A stretch of DNA of 64,000 bases, taken from contig NC_133156.1 in assembly GCF_040802235.1 (NCBI RefSeq), positions 26,307,343-26,371,342 of the forward strand, written 5' to 3'. The position numbers and the translations under genes were made by a program. This stretch comes from Manis javanica (Eukaryota; Chordata; Mammalia; Pholidota; Manidae). Every line of letters starts with the position of its first letter. The stretch's first letter is position 1. Under the pieces are notes generated by a model that was not told the DNA's origin, did no database searches, and saw only the letters and a list, made by a program, of their open reading frames with translations. Below are positions 33,203 through 43,932 of the stretch, in pieces.

Positions 33203-34182
33203 AGGTTCAAGGTTAGCTTCTTTAGTATCTTACTGTCTATCTTAACTCGCTTATTGAGCTATTTTAAACACTGTCTGGTCATTCTTTATTTTTCTCCCTT
33301 CTTATTCCTCCTTCTCCATTCTTTATATGTTGGTTGTTTAATTCTGTGCTCTTTTGTGCTTCCTTTAACTGCTTTTGTGGGTAGTTGATTTTATTTTTTG
33401 CCTTTAGTGAGTATTTGGTTGGTCTGCTTTCTTTACTGTGATTTTATTTTCTCTGGTGACATCTATTTAGTCTTAGAAGTGCTCCCATATAGAGCAGTCC
33501 CTCTAAAATAGCCTGTTGAGGTGGTCTGTGGGAGGCAAATTCCCTCAACTTTTGCTTGTCTGGGAATTGTTTAATCCCTCCTTCATATTTGAATGATAGT
33601 CATGCTGGATACAGTATTCTTGGTTCAAGGCCCTTCTGTTTCATTGCATTAAATATATCATGCCATTCTCTTCTGGCCTGTAAGGTTTCTGTTGAGAAGT
33701 CTGATGATAGCCTGATGGATTTTCCTTTGTAGGTGACCTTTTTCCTCTCTCTAGCTGCCTTTAAAACTGTCCTTGTCCTTGATCTTTGCCATTTTAATTA
33801 TTATGTGTCTTGGTGTTGTCCTCTTGGGTCCTTTCTGTTGGGAGTTTTGTACACTTCCATGGTCTGATCGATTATTTCCTCCCCCAGTTTGGGGAAGTTT
33901 TCAGCAATTATTTCTTCAAATACACTTTCTATCCCTTTCTCTCTCTGTTCTTCTGGTACCCCTATAATGCGGATATTGTTCCTTTTGGATTGGTCACAGA
34001 GTTCTCTTAATATTGTTTCATTCCTGGAGATCCTTTTATCTCTCTGCGTCAGCTTCTATGTGTTCCTGTTCTCTGGTTTCTATTCCATCAATGGCCTCTT
34101 GTATCTTATCCATTCTGTTTATAAATCCTTCCAGAGATTGTTTCATTTCTGTAATCTCCTTCCGGACATCATCCCTTAGCTC

Positions 34183-34323
34183 TTACATATTTCTCTGCAG
34201 CTCCATCATCATGGTTATGAGCTTTATTTTTAATTTTTTTTCAGGAAGACTGGTTAGGTCTATCTCCTTCTCAGGGTTTGCCTCTGTGATCTTGGTCTGT
34301 ATCAATTTCTTCTGCCTTTTCAT
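34183..34323 (-). pseudogene. L1 ORF1 start, broken by an in-frame stop
   Basis: Read on the minus strand, the likely ORF1 ATG is at 34323 ('MKRQKKLIQTKITEANPEKE'). After 46 codons the frame meets a TAA, although the same frame continues beyond it as the coiled-coil part of ORF1p. ORF1p is an RNA-binding chaperone of the L1 particle. Several further frame breaks occur towards 33400, so no full ORF1p can be made. Confidence 0.75.
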
Positions 34324-35106
34324 GGCGATAGATATATTTGTGGGGAGCTGGTACGTGTGTTGGGTAAGAGAAAGTCCCTTCTTGCCAGTTTGTGGCCTTC
34401 CTCTCCTGGGAGAACAGCGGCCTCTAGCGGCTTGTGCAGACAGGGCTTCTGATCTTGCCTGGCCGCTATGGAGTTTAGCGTTGCAGTTGCTGTGGGCGTG
34501 ACCTGCCTCAGGCTGCTTCTCCAATATGGTGGAGCCGTGTTGGAGGAGGAACAGGCAGGCGGCTGTTTATCGTGGTGAGGGGCCTCCGCGCTACGCTGCA
34601 GGGGTTCGGGTGCCCAGAGTTCCCTGTGATTCCCAGCTGCTAGGCTAAGTGTCCTAGGGCACTTCCATCCAGCTGTGGGGTTCCTGTCCCTTTAAGACTT
34701 TCAAAAAGCACTTGCTTTTCTTTATCCTGGGTGCACTGGCTGTGCACTGTCTTATTTCCCTAGTTTCCAGCACCCCACGCACACACTGTGTGTCTACACT
34801 CCAGTGTGGATGGCTAGGTCTGGCTATTTAGCAATCCTGGGTTCCCTCTCCCTCCCTGTTCCGACTCCTCTCCTCCCACCCGGAGCTGGTGTGTGGGGCA
34901 CTCGGGTCCCACCGGGCCACGGTTTGTATCTTATCCCCTTCATGAGGTGCTGGGTTCTCGCAGGTGTGGATATGGTCTGGCTGTTGTCCTGTATCTTCTG
35001 GTCTCTCTTTTAGAATTAGTTGTATTTGTTGTATTTTCAAAAATATATGTGGTTTTAGGAGGAGAATCCAGCTGCTCTACTCATGCCGCCATCTTGGTTC
35101 TCCTCC
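34324..35106 (-). promoter_or_regulatory. L1 5' UTR (internal promoter region)
   Basis: The region upstream of the ORF1 start on the minus strand is GC-richer than the flanks. Near its outer end it contains a YY1-type CAAGATGGC site (35088-35096), placed within about 20 bp of the element's first base as in other full-length L1s. It has the position and composition of an L1 internal promoter; activity is not shown. Confidence 0.65.
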
Positions 35107-35121
35107 AGACTTTATGTTTTA

Positions 35122-35820
35122 GAGCAGTTTATGTTTGCAGCAAAATTGAGGGGAGATACAGAGAGTTCCCATATATCCCCTGCTCCCACACATGCATAGC
35201 TGCCCCCACTATCAACACCCTCCACCAGAGTGGGATACTTGTTACAACTGATGAACCTGCATTGCCACACCACCATCACCCAAAGTCCATGGTTTACATT
35301 AGGGTTAATGCTTGGTGGCGTACATTGTGTGGGGCTGGAGAAATGTGTAATTGTATCCATTATCATGGTATCATGCCAAATAATGTTTGAGAATCCTCTG
35401 TTCATCCTTCCTCTGCAACACCTGGCAGCCACTGATCTTTTTACTTTCTCCATAGTTTTGCCTCTTCCAGAATGTCATGTAATTGGAATCATAAGTATGT
35501 AGCCTTTTAATATTGGCTTCTTCCACTTAGTAACATGCATTCAAGATTCCTTCATGTATTTCTATGGCTTGATAGTGCATTTCTTTTTAGCAGTGAATAC
35601 TATTCCATTGTCTGGCCATAGTACAGTTTATTTATCCACTCACCTACTGAGGGACATCTTGGTTGCTTCTGAACTTTGACAATTATAAGTAAAGCTGCTA
35701 TAAGTAAGGGTGTGCAGAGTTTTGTGAAGACATAACTTTTTAACTTTTTTGGGTAAATACCAAGGAGTGTGACTGCTTGATCTTATGGTAAGTATAGGTT
35801 TCGTTTTGTAAGAGACCATA
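35122..35820 (-). mobile_element. Old L1 3' region (right remnant)
   Basis: The reversed old L1 resumes after the nested element and contains 'tgatagtgcatttctttttagc' -type 3' ORF2/UTR text, seen as 'gtgaatactattccattgtc' and 'ctactgagggacatcttggt'. Target duplication GGGCAGACATTTT follows at 35821. Confidence 0.75.
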
Positions 35821-35833
35821 GGGCAGACATTTT

Positions 35834-36310
35834 CACACACAATTAGAATACAGTGTTTATTACTCATGGGGATTGGGTAACATGGAGAGATGTAGACTGA
35901 GAGGTGAATGAGAGAAGTTTCCATGGTGGATGGTATTTAAGTCTAGCCTTAAATAAGCAAAGGGATTCAGCAGAAGAATCATCATGGAGAGTGTGTGCCT
36001 AGGATTTTCTTGGGTATGACTGTGAACTGGAGCCTAGATACCTTTTTAAAGATAAGGCTTGTGTATAGATTGCAGCCAAATCATGGGGCAACTGAGAGCA
36101 GGCTAGGAAGTTGTGATTTACTGTCTTAGCAGCAGGGAGCTATTGAAGGTCTTTGAGGAAAGGACGGCCATGATCAGAACAGTGATCTGTGAAGCACAGT
36201 CCCTAATCGTGTGCCCACAGGACCACAGCGGCAGGAGAGTGGGAGAGATGCAGGGAAGAGGCTATCACAGCAGTCAGGAGAGGAAAAGATAGACACGATA
36301 GGGGAGGCAG
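35834..36310 (+). repeat. Ancient repeat, right part of the nest
   Basis: The broken ancient repeat resumes with 'gaatacagtgtttattactc', later 'gcagcagggagctattgaag' and 'ggacggccatgatcagaaca' (near 36160), the same motif order as at 10040-10725. Confidence 0.55.
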
Positions 36311-36845
36311 GACAGTGAAGAGACTACTTAAACCTCAATTTTCTCATCAGCAAATGGGAATCTATTACTATTGCCTTTGGTAGGCTTGTGGGTGGAAGAA
36401 GAGGACGCGTCCCAGATGGCCGATCGCTGTGCAGCACGAGCACCATCTTTCTTTCTTAGTGCCCTTGCCTCTTGCCCTTTCTTCCCCTATGGAGTTGGTG
36501 GCTCTACGTAGAGTGTGTCTGGGACCTCAGGATATATGGCTGAGTGGCCAGTTTGCAGGCAGGGGATTAAACAAGTGCTCCTTTTCTGCCTTGGTAACTG
36601 GGCCACAAGCCACAGGCGAGTCAGGCAGTGTGGGCACAGGAAGAGGACAGACACATGGGCAGGGGACCAAGAGGCTTTGCCTGACTGCTAGGTGGCTTGA
36701 CAAGTCATCCCCCTCCCTGACCGTCTGTCTCCAATTTGTTATTCAGGGATAATGTCCTGGCCTCAGGAGATTTCTGTAGGGATGAAAAGATATCATATTC
36801 TTCTTTTTAGCATATAAGATGCTAAAAATGCAAGAGATTACTTGG
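36311..36845. other. Mostly unassigned; MIR scrap near 36325-36395
   Basis: A forward MIR core scrap ('cctcaattttctcatcagca') is present. The rest is unassigned. Confidence 0.4.
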
Positions 36846-36847
36846 GA

Positions 36848-37085
36848 GGCAGCATGATGGAGCTGTTAAGAGCACTGGCTTGGGAGCCAGGCAGCCTAGG
36901 TTCTAGTCTTGCCTCTGTTCCTTACCAGCTCTGTGATGATGGATAATCTAATTTCTCTGTTCCTCAATTTTCTCCTCAGTAACCATGGGGACAATAATAG
37001 TCATTATATGATAGGTCTGCTGTGTGTTGGACTGAAATTGTGCACAGTGCCTGGCACACTATAGGTGCTGTTTGAATGTTTACAA
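36848..37085 (+). repeat. MIR SINE, nearly complete
   Basis: One of the best MIR copies here: head ('gcatgatggagctgttaaga'), 'gggagccaggcagcctaggt', core ('tcctcaattttctcctcagt') and tail ('acagtgcctggcacactata'). Confidence 0.85.
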
Positions 37086-38860
37086 CGAGGATGTTGCTGC
37101 ATCTCTGCAGCCCTTGCGCTGCCAATGATGGGCTCTGAGGGCTCCTAGTACCTTTTGGCATCAAGTAAGCCCAGAAAGATATGCTACTCTCCTTTCTTTT
37201 TAGCTCCTGCCTCGTTCAAGCTTGGAGTCTGATGGCATCACAGAATGTTACAGCAGTGCAGCAAGCAAGGGCCTCTGGGGACATCTAGACCAGGGCTTTA
37301 TCTGTTCCTTGAACTACGGACCAGACCTCCTGGTTGCAGCGAATGCTCTACTCTCCAGGCAGCCCCATCCTTGTTGTAACTACCTCTGATGGTTGGAGTC
37401 CCAGAAGATATATTACACCTCCTTTTTTGTACATGTGTGCGTGTGTGTGTGTGTATTCAACACACCCCAAAGAATTACTTCTAGGTCTATTTCTTTGGTA
37501 TGCTCATTAATGCAGGAAGTGAGTCCTTGGTAAAACATTCCTGTTTTACTGTTGAGGGGAAAACAGTAATAGAAAAAATAGTAAGATAAACATTCAAGAT
37601 TTGGAAAGGTAGATGAAGTAAAATCAATTGAGAACAGCTAATCCATAATGAGTACTTTTTTTTTCTCCTTAGCTGAGGGAACTTCCAAATTCAATGAGAG
37701 TAAATGGCTCCATGTAGCAGGAAGGATTGGAATTAGACCACCAAGAGCGTCCGGCTTGGGAAGTGATCTGAGGAGGTCCAGGGTACTCTTGACCGCTCGT
37801 ATGTCTTTCCTGTGAGTGCCGGCTCTGTGGTCTGGAAGTGGACGTGTATCAGAGAAACCCGGGAGGTGCTTTTATTCCAGGAACGCAAGAACTACAGGAA
37901 AGGAAGGAAGGAAGGACAGGAAGAGTCTGTTGAAATCCACTCTGTCCAGGAAAGGGCCGGGGGCGGGTAGGGGAGGAGTGGAGGCTGGCGTCCCGGATGG
38001 CTCACGCCCCCTCTGACTCCCTGACAGCCAGAGGGGCTTTGCTGGCTGGGTTTCCCGGGAGGAGGCGCTGGAGGAGGCCTCTGCTTGGCCTCCAGAGTGA
38101 TCTGGTTAGCCCCATGTGCCTACTGTGTGCTATGGGAACCCTTTGGTAATAAAAATAATGGCAATATACAGTAAAAACCTTGGCTATCTAAAATACCTCA
38201 GGAAATGAAGCATTTTGGATAGTGGAATTTTCCATAAAGCTGAGGATTTTTCCATTTCAGCACTCTTATTTATTTTCTTTCTTTTTCTTTTTAGATGGAT
38301 TGAATCAATATAACAACGTTTCTCATTTACTTGGAGTCAACAAGTGAATGATAATTGCTCTATGCCATTAATATAGTAGTTCCCTAGGGGGTTAATGAAC
38401 TACACTGTTTGCCCCAAAACCAAACGCTGAAGCCTTTATTGAGCTTTTCTGCCTGCTTTTTAGTTTTCTGACCCTCCTTGCTTCCAGACATCTTTGCCTC
38501 TGGTATCATCCCGGTATCTATGCGTGTGACTCAGTTGGCCCCATTTTTCCTTTTTATTTATCTCTCATCTCCATTTGGAGATCATAAACTCCTGTTGATC
38601 CTTCATGTCTTTGTCCGGTAACTGGGGTCAGACCATTCAACATAGAGGCTCCATATTTATATTTCTGATTCATTTGTTAGGTAAAAAAGTACTGAGCCTC
38701 AGCTGTGTGGCAGGCAACATGGTGCTGGGGATGCAATGATGAGAAACTCAGGTCAACTGACGTGAGTTTGTCACCTCTAGAGGGCGCCTCGCGCGGCCCC
38801 TCCTGCACGTTCCTGCTCCTCTCTCCTTTCCAGCCTGGTGGCGCTCACGCTTGAGCTTGT
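37086..38860. other. Unassigned stretch with a GC-rich middle
   Basis: No gene. A (GT)n tract lies at 37436-37455 and a (GGAA)n tract at 37897-37915. A GC-rich segment with several CpGs covers about 37940-38080. A stretch like a Tigger/pogo element end is conceivable at 38168-38260. Confidence 0.4.
37436..37455. repeat. (GT)n microsatellite
   Basis: Tandem GT units (with one GC interruption) form a short dinucleotide repeat. Confidence 0.85.
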
Positions 38861-38861
38861 T

Positions 38862-39008
38862 TCAGAATCACCCGAAGGGCTTGTTGAATGCTCACTGCTG
38901 GGCTCCTGTCCTGGAGTTTCTGATTCTTGCCCCCAGATGTTCATCTCTAACAAGTTCCCCTGGGAAGCTGATGTTGTGGGTCCGGGGCCCACACCTGAAG
39001 CACCACTT
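38862..39008 (+). mobile_element. hAT-Charlie nonautonomous DNA transposon (MER5/MER20-like)
   Basis: Blocks 'cagaatcacccgaagggctt', 'ctggagtttctgattcttgc' and 'atctctaacaagttcccctg' followed by 'gtccggggcccacacctgaa' are those of a known short hAT element. TIR ends are eroded. Confidence 0.7.
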
Positions 39009-39009
39009 T

Positions 39010-39240
39010 AGCCCCATGACCTTCGCTCTGCTCCTCAAATGCCAGTCTGGCCTCCACCTCCAGGGGCTCGCTCGCCTTTGCTCTGCCCTGCCGCCTCATT
39101 TCCTCACCTCCTCAAAGAGGCCTACCCTGAGCATCCTAGTTAATACTGCTTTCTCTTCCCAGCACTCAGTGTCACATTCTTCGGCTTTGTTCCCTTCTTA
39201 GACCTCTGTCTCTCTTTGAAATTATCTCTGTGTGGTTGTC
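39010..39240 (+). repeat. L2 LINE 3' region
   Basis: A pyrimidine-rich block has 'cacctcctcaaagaggccta' and 'ttgaaattatctctgtgtgg', typical L2 motifs, directly adjoining the hAT element. Confidence 0.65.
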
Positions 39241-40585
39241 TCCAGGGTGACTGTAATGGATGATGAGATACTAGCAGGCAAAGGATACGTGCTTCTTTAA
39301 TGTAATTAAAAGGCCTAAGCATTTCGGTGCTTGAAGGCAGGTGTAGCAATATCATTCACTGGGAGTCCCAGCCCTTCAGGTCCCTGTGGCTGGTGTGTCA
39401 GCTGGCTGAGGCGAAGCTCCCCTCTGTCTTCTGAGAGCCCCCACTCATCCATCCTCAGGGTCTTTCCTCTCTGAAGGCTCCTGTTTGTGTATCTGCAGCC
39501 TCAGAGTGTTTACTGCAAGGTCAGTTAGTTTCCCAGGTGAAATGTCTTCCAGGCAGGAGGGGATTTCAGGTCGGCCTGCAGTCTTATGTTTTTACTTGTT
39601 TTTTCTCTTATCTTATTTACTTGGACATCTTTCTCTCTCCCGGCTAGTACACAGGCAGCCTCAGAGCAGGGGCAATGGTGGTTGTCCCCTTTACCAGAGT
39701 TTTCTCAGCACCCAGAGCAGAACCTGGCAGAGATCAGCTCCCACCATCCCTCACCTAATAGGGAAATACGTATGTCTGGTGAATGTAGTTTAATTCTGTT
39801 GGGGACCTGAACAGAGGCATTCCCCAGAAAGCTGCCTCTGTTACCCTGAAGCTCATTTCAGTGTCACAGAAGGAGAAAGGCACATACAAGCAAGAGGAAA
39901 CGTCCCTCCTGCCTTCATGGGGCAGGAGCTCTCAGGCAGGAGGCTGCCAGTTCACGTTCGGCTCCCTCTCCTCTTTCTCTCGTTACCCCTGCTCTCACGT
40001 GTCACTCTGACTTCACAGCTGTAATAACCAATCTATTACTGCAATAAGATGCTGGAAAGGGAAAATGAGACTAAATTACTGATGAAGAAAGGGATGCAGC
40101 ACCCAGCCTGAGCCTAGTGGTAGAGCCTGCAGGCTGCGGAATAAGGGATGGCAGTTAATTGCAGCTTTCCCCCTTGACGTGGTGTAGACGCGCCTGTGCT
40201 TCTCCGTTCTGGTTCTCTGTTATGCTCACAAATTATTTTGCTCTGTCATGCTAATAGTGTTTGCGAAGATGAAGTATAATTTTGAATTGCTGTGTTTTGG
40301 GTTTCTCCCTCCATCCCCGCTGCTCCTTATTTTAACCATTTCTCCAACAGATGAGCTCTTGGAAGACAGGGACCAACCACCTCTTGCAGTGGATTACTTG
40401 GTGATTCTCTTTTCCTCTCAGAAGTAGACTCAGGATTGGTACATTACAAGAATTTGCAAATTCTCCATTTTTTTCCCTAGCCCCTTCTCTTCCCATTTTG
40501 TTGCTTAACTCACTCCGGAGAGGTAATGAGGGATGCTGACTTCTCTTCCTTGCTTTTCCCAAGGAGGGTTGAGATGTATGTACCT
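39241..40585. other. Unassigned stretch
   Basis: No gene or clear repeat. A piece at about 40005-40290 looks unlike eroded repeat and contains several AT-rich homeodomain-like motifs. Confidence 0.4.
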
Positions 40586-40589
40586 ACAC

Positions 40590-41060
40590 TGTGTTGACTC
40601 ATTCATTTATGAAAATGTACGTATTGAGAACCCTGCTAAGTGTCAGGCTCTGTGCCAGACGTGGGGAAGATAATGGTGATCAGTCCTTACTTCCTCGGAG
40701 CTTATATTCTAATAGGGGAAGCAGACAAAAGTATGTTAGCTAGCTACAAAAGTAGGTAAAACTTTGATAAAAGCTATGAATTAAAATCAAGGTGATTAAG
40801 ATAGTGGATAATGAGAGAGGTGACCTCCTTTCCATGGGGGCAGTTAGGGAAGGACTTTCCAAGAGTTAATCTGGGATCTTGAAATTGAGAATCAGTTAGG
40901 TGTGTTGAGGAATGGGAGGATAAACACATGCAAATGTCCTGAGGTGAGCAATGTCCTGTTGGAGAAACTAGAAGCTCAGTGTCAGGGAGGCATAAAATGA
41001 CATTAATCCAAGTCAGAGGGTCAGCCAAGAGATAGACAATGAGTTGTATGTTCACTTTGT
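40590..41060 (+). repeat. Ancient mammalian repeat (head and first half)
   Basis: Clear order of head motifs: 'tgtcaggctctgtgccagac', 'ggagcttatattctaatagg', 'tagggaaggactttccaaga' and 'aaatgtcctgaggtgagcaa'. Confidence 0.55.
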
Positions 41061-41119
41061 TGAAATTCATTATTCTGCTCTATTTTTCCTGTCCTTCAGA
41101 TCCTGAAGAAGCCATAGTT

Positions 41120-41205
41120 TAATTCTCAAACTTTAGCGTGCGTCAGATTCTCCCTGGGAGCTTGTGAAAGTGAAACACTTGCTCAGAGCTTCTGATGCAG
41201 TATGC
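41120..41205 (+). mobile_element. hAT-Charlie fragment (MER5/MER20-like)
   Basis: 'ttctcaaactttagcgtgcg' followed by 'cagattctccctgggagctt' is the 5' end of the same hAT type as at 38862. Confidence 0.6.
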
Positions 41206-41214
41206 AGAATAGCT

Positions 41215-41600
41215 AGGGCTCTTTATTTTCTGTTACAATAGAAACCCAACTCCAACCAACTTAAGTTAAAACAAAACAACAGTTGATAGCTTTACTACTT
41301 GGGAATCAAGGGGTGTGTTGGCTTCAGGCATGACTGGATCTAGCAGTTAAAATGATATGAATCTCCTTCTCACTGTTTTTTTAAGTTCTTATGTATGCAT
41401 TGGCTTCATTCTTAGGCATGCTTTCTCCACATAGATATGGGATCTCTAGGCTTATGTCTTTAATACAAGATATTGATCACAGGTATTGATCATAGAGGAG
41501 AGAGCGCCACATTCTCTTTCAGTTTCATATCAGCCCGTAAGATGGACTCTGTCTAGCCTTGCTGGGGTCTCATGCTCCCAGCAAAGTTGTTCAAGGGGCT
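41215..41600 (+). repeat. Old interspersed repeat (family not named)
   Basis: Motifs 'gaaacccaactccaaccaac', 'ggcttcaggcatgactggat' and 'attggcttcattcttaggca' recur in a known old mammalian repeat. A related element may lie at 57320-57640. Confidence 0.5.
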
Positions 41601-42124
41601 GGAGTGCATAAGCTGGCTGCCTGAGTGGCAGAGAAAGCAGGGTCACTTGAGTTGTAGCATCACCACAGCCACTTGAGGTAGGAGAAGGACAGTTTCTATG
41701 AAGAAGAAATGCAGAAGCAGGGAAGAATCCAAGGAGCAGACAGTCACCACAGAAGGCCTGGGCAGGGCAGGACTCTCACTTCTCACAGTAACCCCAGTTG
41801 GTTCTTTGAAACAGTGCATTGCAAATATGGCCGGAAATCACTAGGCCACCGAGAATGGGGAGTCACTGCAATGACAGATTTCAGCAGTCTCATAGTCACC
41901 ATTCTGGTCTCTAGTCTCTTTTCTTAGATTCTAATAATGTCATAGATGTTAAAGTTCCTCCCTCCCTCTTAGTTATAGGAAACAGAAACTAACTTGCTTA
42001 TTTTTAGATAGGGAGGATGATTTATTTGAAGGATATGATAAGTCAAATTTTCAGGAAATTCTGCTGAAATTTTAGTTAGAATTGCACAGAATTAATAGAT
42101 GCATAGAGGAAAATCAAGATAGTT
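41601..42124. other. Unassigned stretch
   Basis: No gene or repeat recognised. Confidence 0.4.
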
Positions 42125-42786
42125 GCAAATGTGAATTATTGCATCTATGAACATAATTATTTCTTCAATTCTTCCTTTTTGCCATTAATTATATTTCAAA
42201 ATAATGGTGGTGTACATTTTTCCTTCATCGTTCCTAGGTATTTTATCATTTGTGTTGCTATTATGAATGAATTTCTATTTTCTATTGGTTATTGCTGGTA
42301 TAGCACACACTATTGGATTTTATAAGTTTGTCTTAAATCTAGTAACCTTACTAAATTCAAGTATTTGTTCTATTAGTTTGTTTCTTGATTTGGTTGTTAT
42401 TTTACATGCAGATGATTGTATCATCTGCTAACAATAATAGTTTTGTCTCTTTCCTCCTAATATTATGCATTTATTTTTCTTGTTTTATTAAATTGGGCAA
42501 AGTTTCTAGTGTTATTTTGAATGGCACTGGTGATAGATGAAATATTAGCTTATTCTTGATTTGAAGGGAGTGTAAAGGGTTTTCATTAAGTTGAATATGG
42601 GATGTAGATTTATGGAATATAGCTTTTATCAAGTTAAAAATATCTTTCAAATCCAAGTTTTCTGAGAGCTTTTCATAATTACACAGGTATTGAATTTTAT
42701 AAAATGCATTTTCTGTAACTATTGAGGTAACAATGTGAAGTTTCTTTGGTTTTTGAGTGTAGAGAATTGTATTGATAGTTTTTTCT
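42125..42786 (-). mobile_element. Old L1, ORF2 RT region (left part)
   Basis: Antisense L1 RT text: 'gcagatgattgtatcatctg' near 42410, 'gttattttgaatggcactgg' and 'ttctttggtttttgagtgta'. It is broken at 42787 by a younger L1 and resumes at 43933. Confidence 0.75.
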
Positions 42787-43922
42787 TTTTTTTCTTTTTG
42801 CTATCATTAATCTATAATTACATGAAGAACACTATGTTTACCAGGCTCCCCCCCTCACGAAGTCCCCCCCCCCACTACAGTCACTGTCCATCAGCGTAGC
42901 AAGATGCTGTATAATCACCACCTGTCTTCTCGGTGTTGTACAGCCCTCCCCGTACCCCCCCAAAACATTATACATGCTAATGGTAATGCCCCCTTTCTTT
43001 TTCCCTGCCCTTATCCCTCCCTTCCCACCCATCATCCCCAGTCCCTTTCCCTTTGGTAACTGTTAGTCCATTCTTGGGTTCTGTGATTCTGCTGCTGTTT
43101 TGTTCCTTCAGTTTTTCCTTGTTTTTATACTCCACATATGAGTGAAATCATTTGGTACTTGTCTTTCTCTGCCTGGCTTATTTCACTGAGCATAATACCC
43201 TATAGCTCCATCCATGTTGTTGCAAATGGTAGGATTTGTTTTCTTCTTATGGCTGAATAACATTCCATTGCGTATATGTACCACATCTTCTTTATCCATT
43301 CATCTACTGATGGACACTTAGGTTGCTTCCTTTTCTTGGCTATTGTAAGTAGTGCTGCAATAAACATAGGGGTGCATCTGTCTTTTACAAACTGGGCTGC
43401 TGCATTCTTAGGGTAAATTCCTAGAAGTGGAATTCCTGGGTCAAATGGTATTTCTATTTTGAGCATTTTTGAGGAACCTCCATACTGTCCACAATGGTTA
43501 AACTAATTTACATTCCCACCAGCAGTGTAGGAGGGTTCTCCTTTCTCCACAACCTCGCCAACATTTGTTGTTGTTTGTCTTTTCGATGATGGCAATCCTT
43601 ACTGGTGTGAGGTGATATCTCATTGTGGTTTTAATTTGCATTTCTCTGATAACTAGCGATGTGGAGCATCTTTTCATGTGTCTGTTGGCCATCTGCATTT
43701 CTGCTTTAGAGAACTGTCTATTCAGCTCCTCTGCCTATTTTTTTAATTGGATTATTTGCTTTTTGTTTGTTGAGGTGCATGAGCTCTTTATATATTTTGG
43801 ATGTCAACCCTTTATCGGATCTGTCACTTATGAATATATTCTTCCATACTGTAGGATACCTTTTTATTCTATTGATGGTGTCCTTTGCTGTACAGAAGCT
43901 TTTCAAGTTGGTATAGTCCGAC
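42787..43922 (-). mobile_element. Younger L1 (copy B), 5'-truncated, nested in the old L1
   Basis: It carries the lineage 3' UTR (42800-43140) and the ORF2 C-terminal part. AGTTTTTTCT at 42777-42786 recurs at 43923-43932 as the target-site duplication. Both sides continue the old L1 (the sentence 'gtattgatag / ttttttctgatgttaaacc'). Confidence 0.85.
43200..43698 (-). pseudogene. L1 ORF2p C-terminal fragments (two open pieces)
   Basis: Frames 43498-43698 and 43200-43466 are two neighbouring parts of the ORF2 C-terminus, split by a break between them. The upstream piece keeps an intact Cys-rich motif, CX3CX7HX4C ('[19 protein letters not shown]'). The downstream piece stops early, after 'TTWMEL'. 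It is a remnant only. Confidence 0.8.
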
Positions 43923-43932
43923 AGTTTTTTCT

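Larger units (their letters stand above)
32643..35106 (-). mobile_element. L1 deletion derivative (copy C): 5' UTR + ORF1 + ORF2 stub + 3' UTR
   Basis: This 2.46-kb reversed element is flanked by a 15-bp target-site duplication (32628-32642 and 35107-35121). Read on the minus strand it starts at the true L1 5' end, with a CAAGATGG YY1-type site at 35089-35096. A 5' UTR of about 780 bp leads to the ORF1 start at 34323. The ORF1 region follows (about 34323 to 33400), and then the ORF2 start at 33202. After only 58 ORF2 codons, the sequence jumps at about 33028/33029 straight into the 3' UTR. The tail is A-rich with ATAAA-type repeats (32643-32680). In layout it resembles HAL1-type half-L1s. Confidence 0.85.

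Noticed and set aside
34893..35390. 165-codon plus-strand frame over the L1 5' end
   Set aside because: It is antisense to the L1 5' UTR and crosses the insertion edge into an old L1, so it cannot be one ancestral coding exon.
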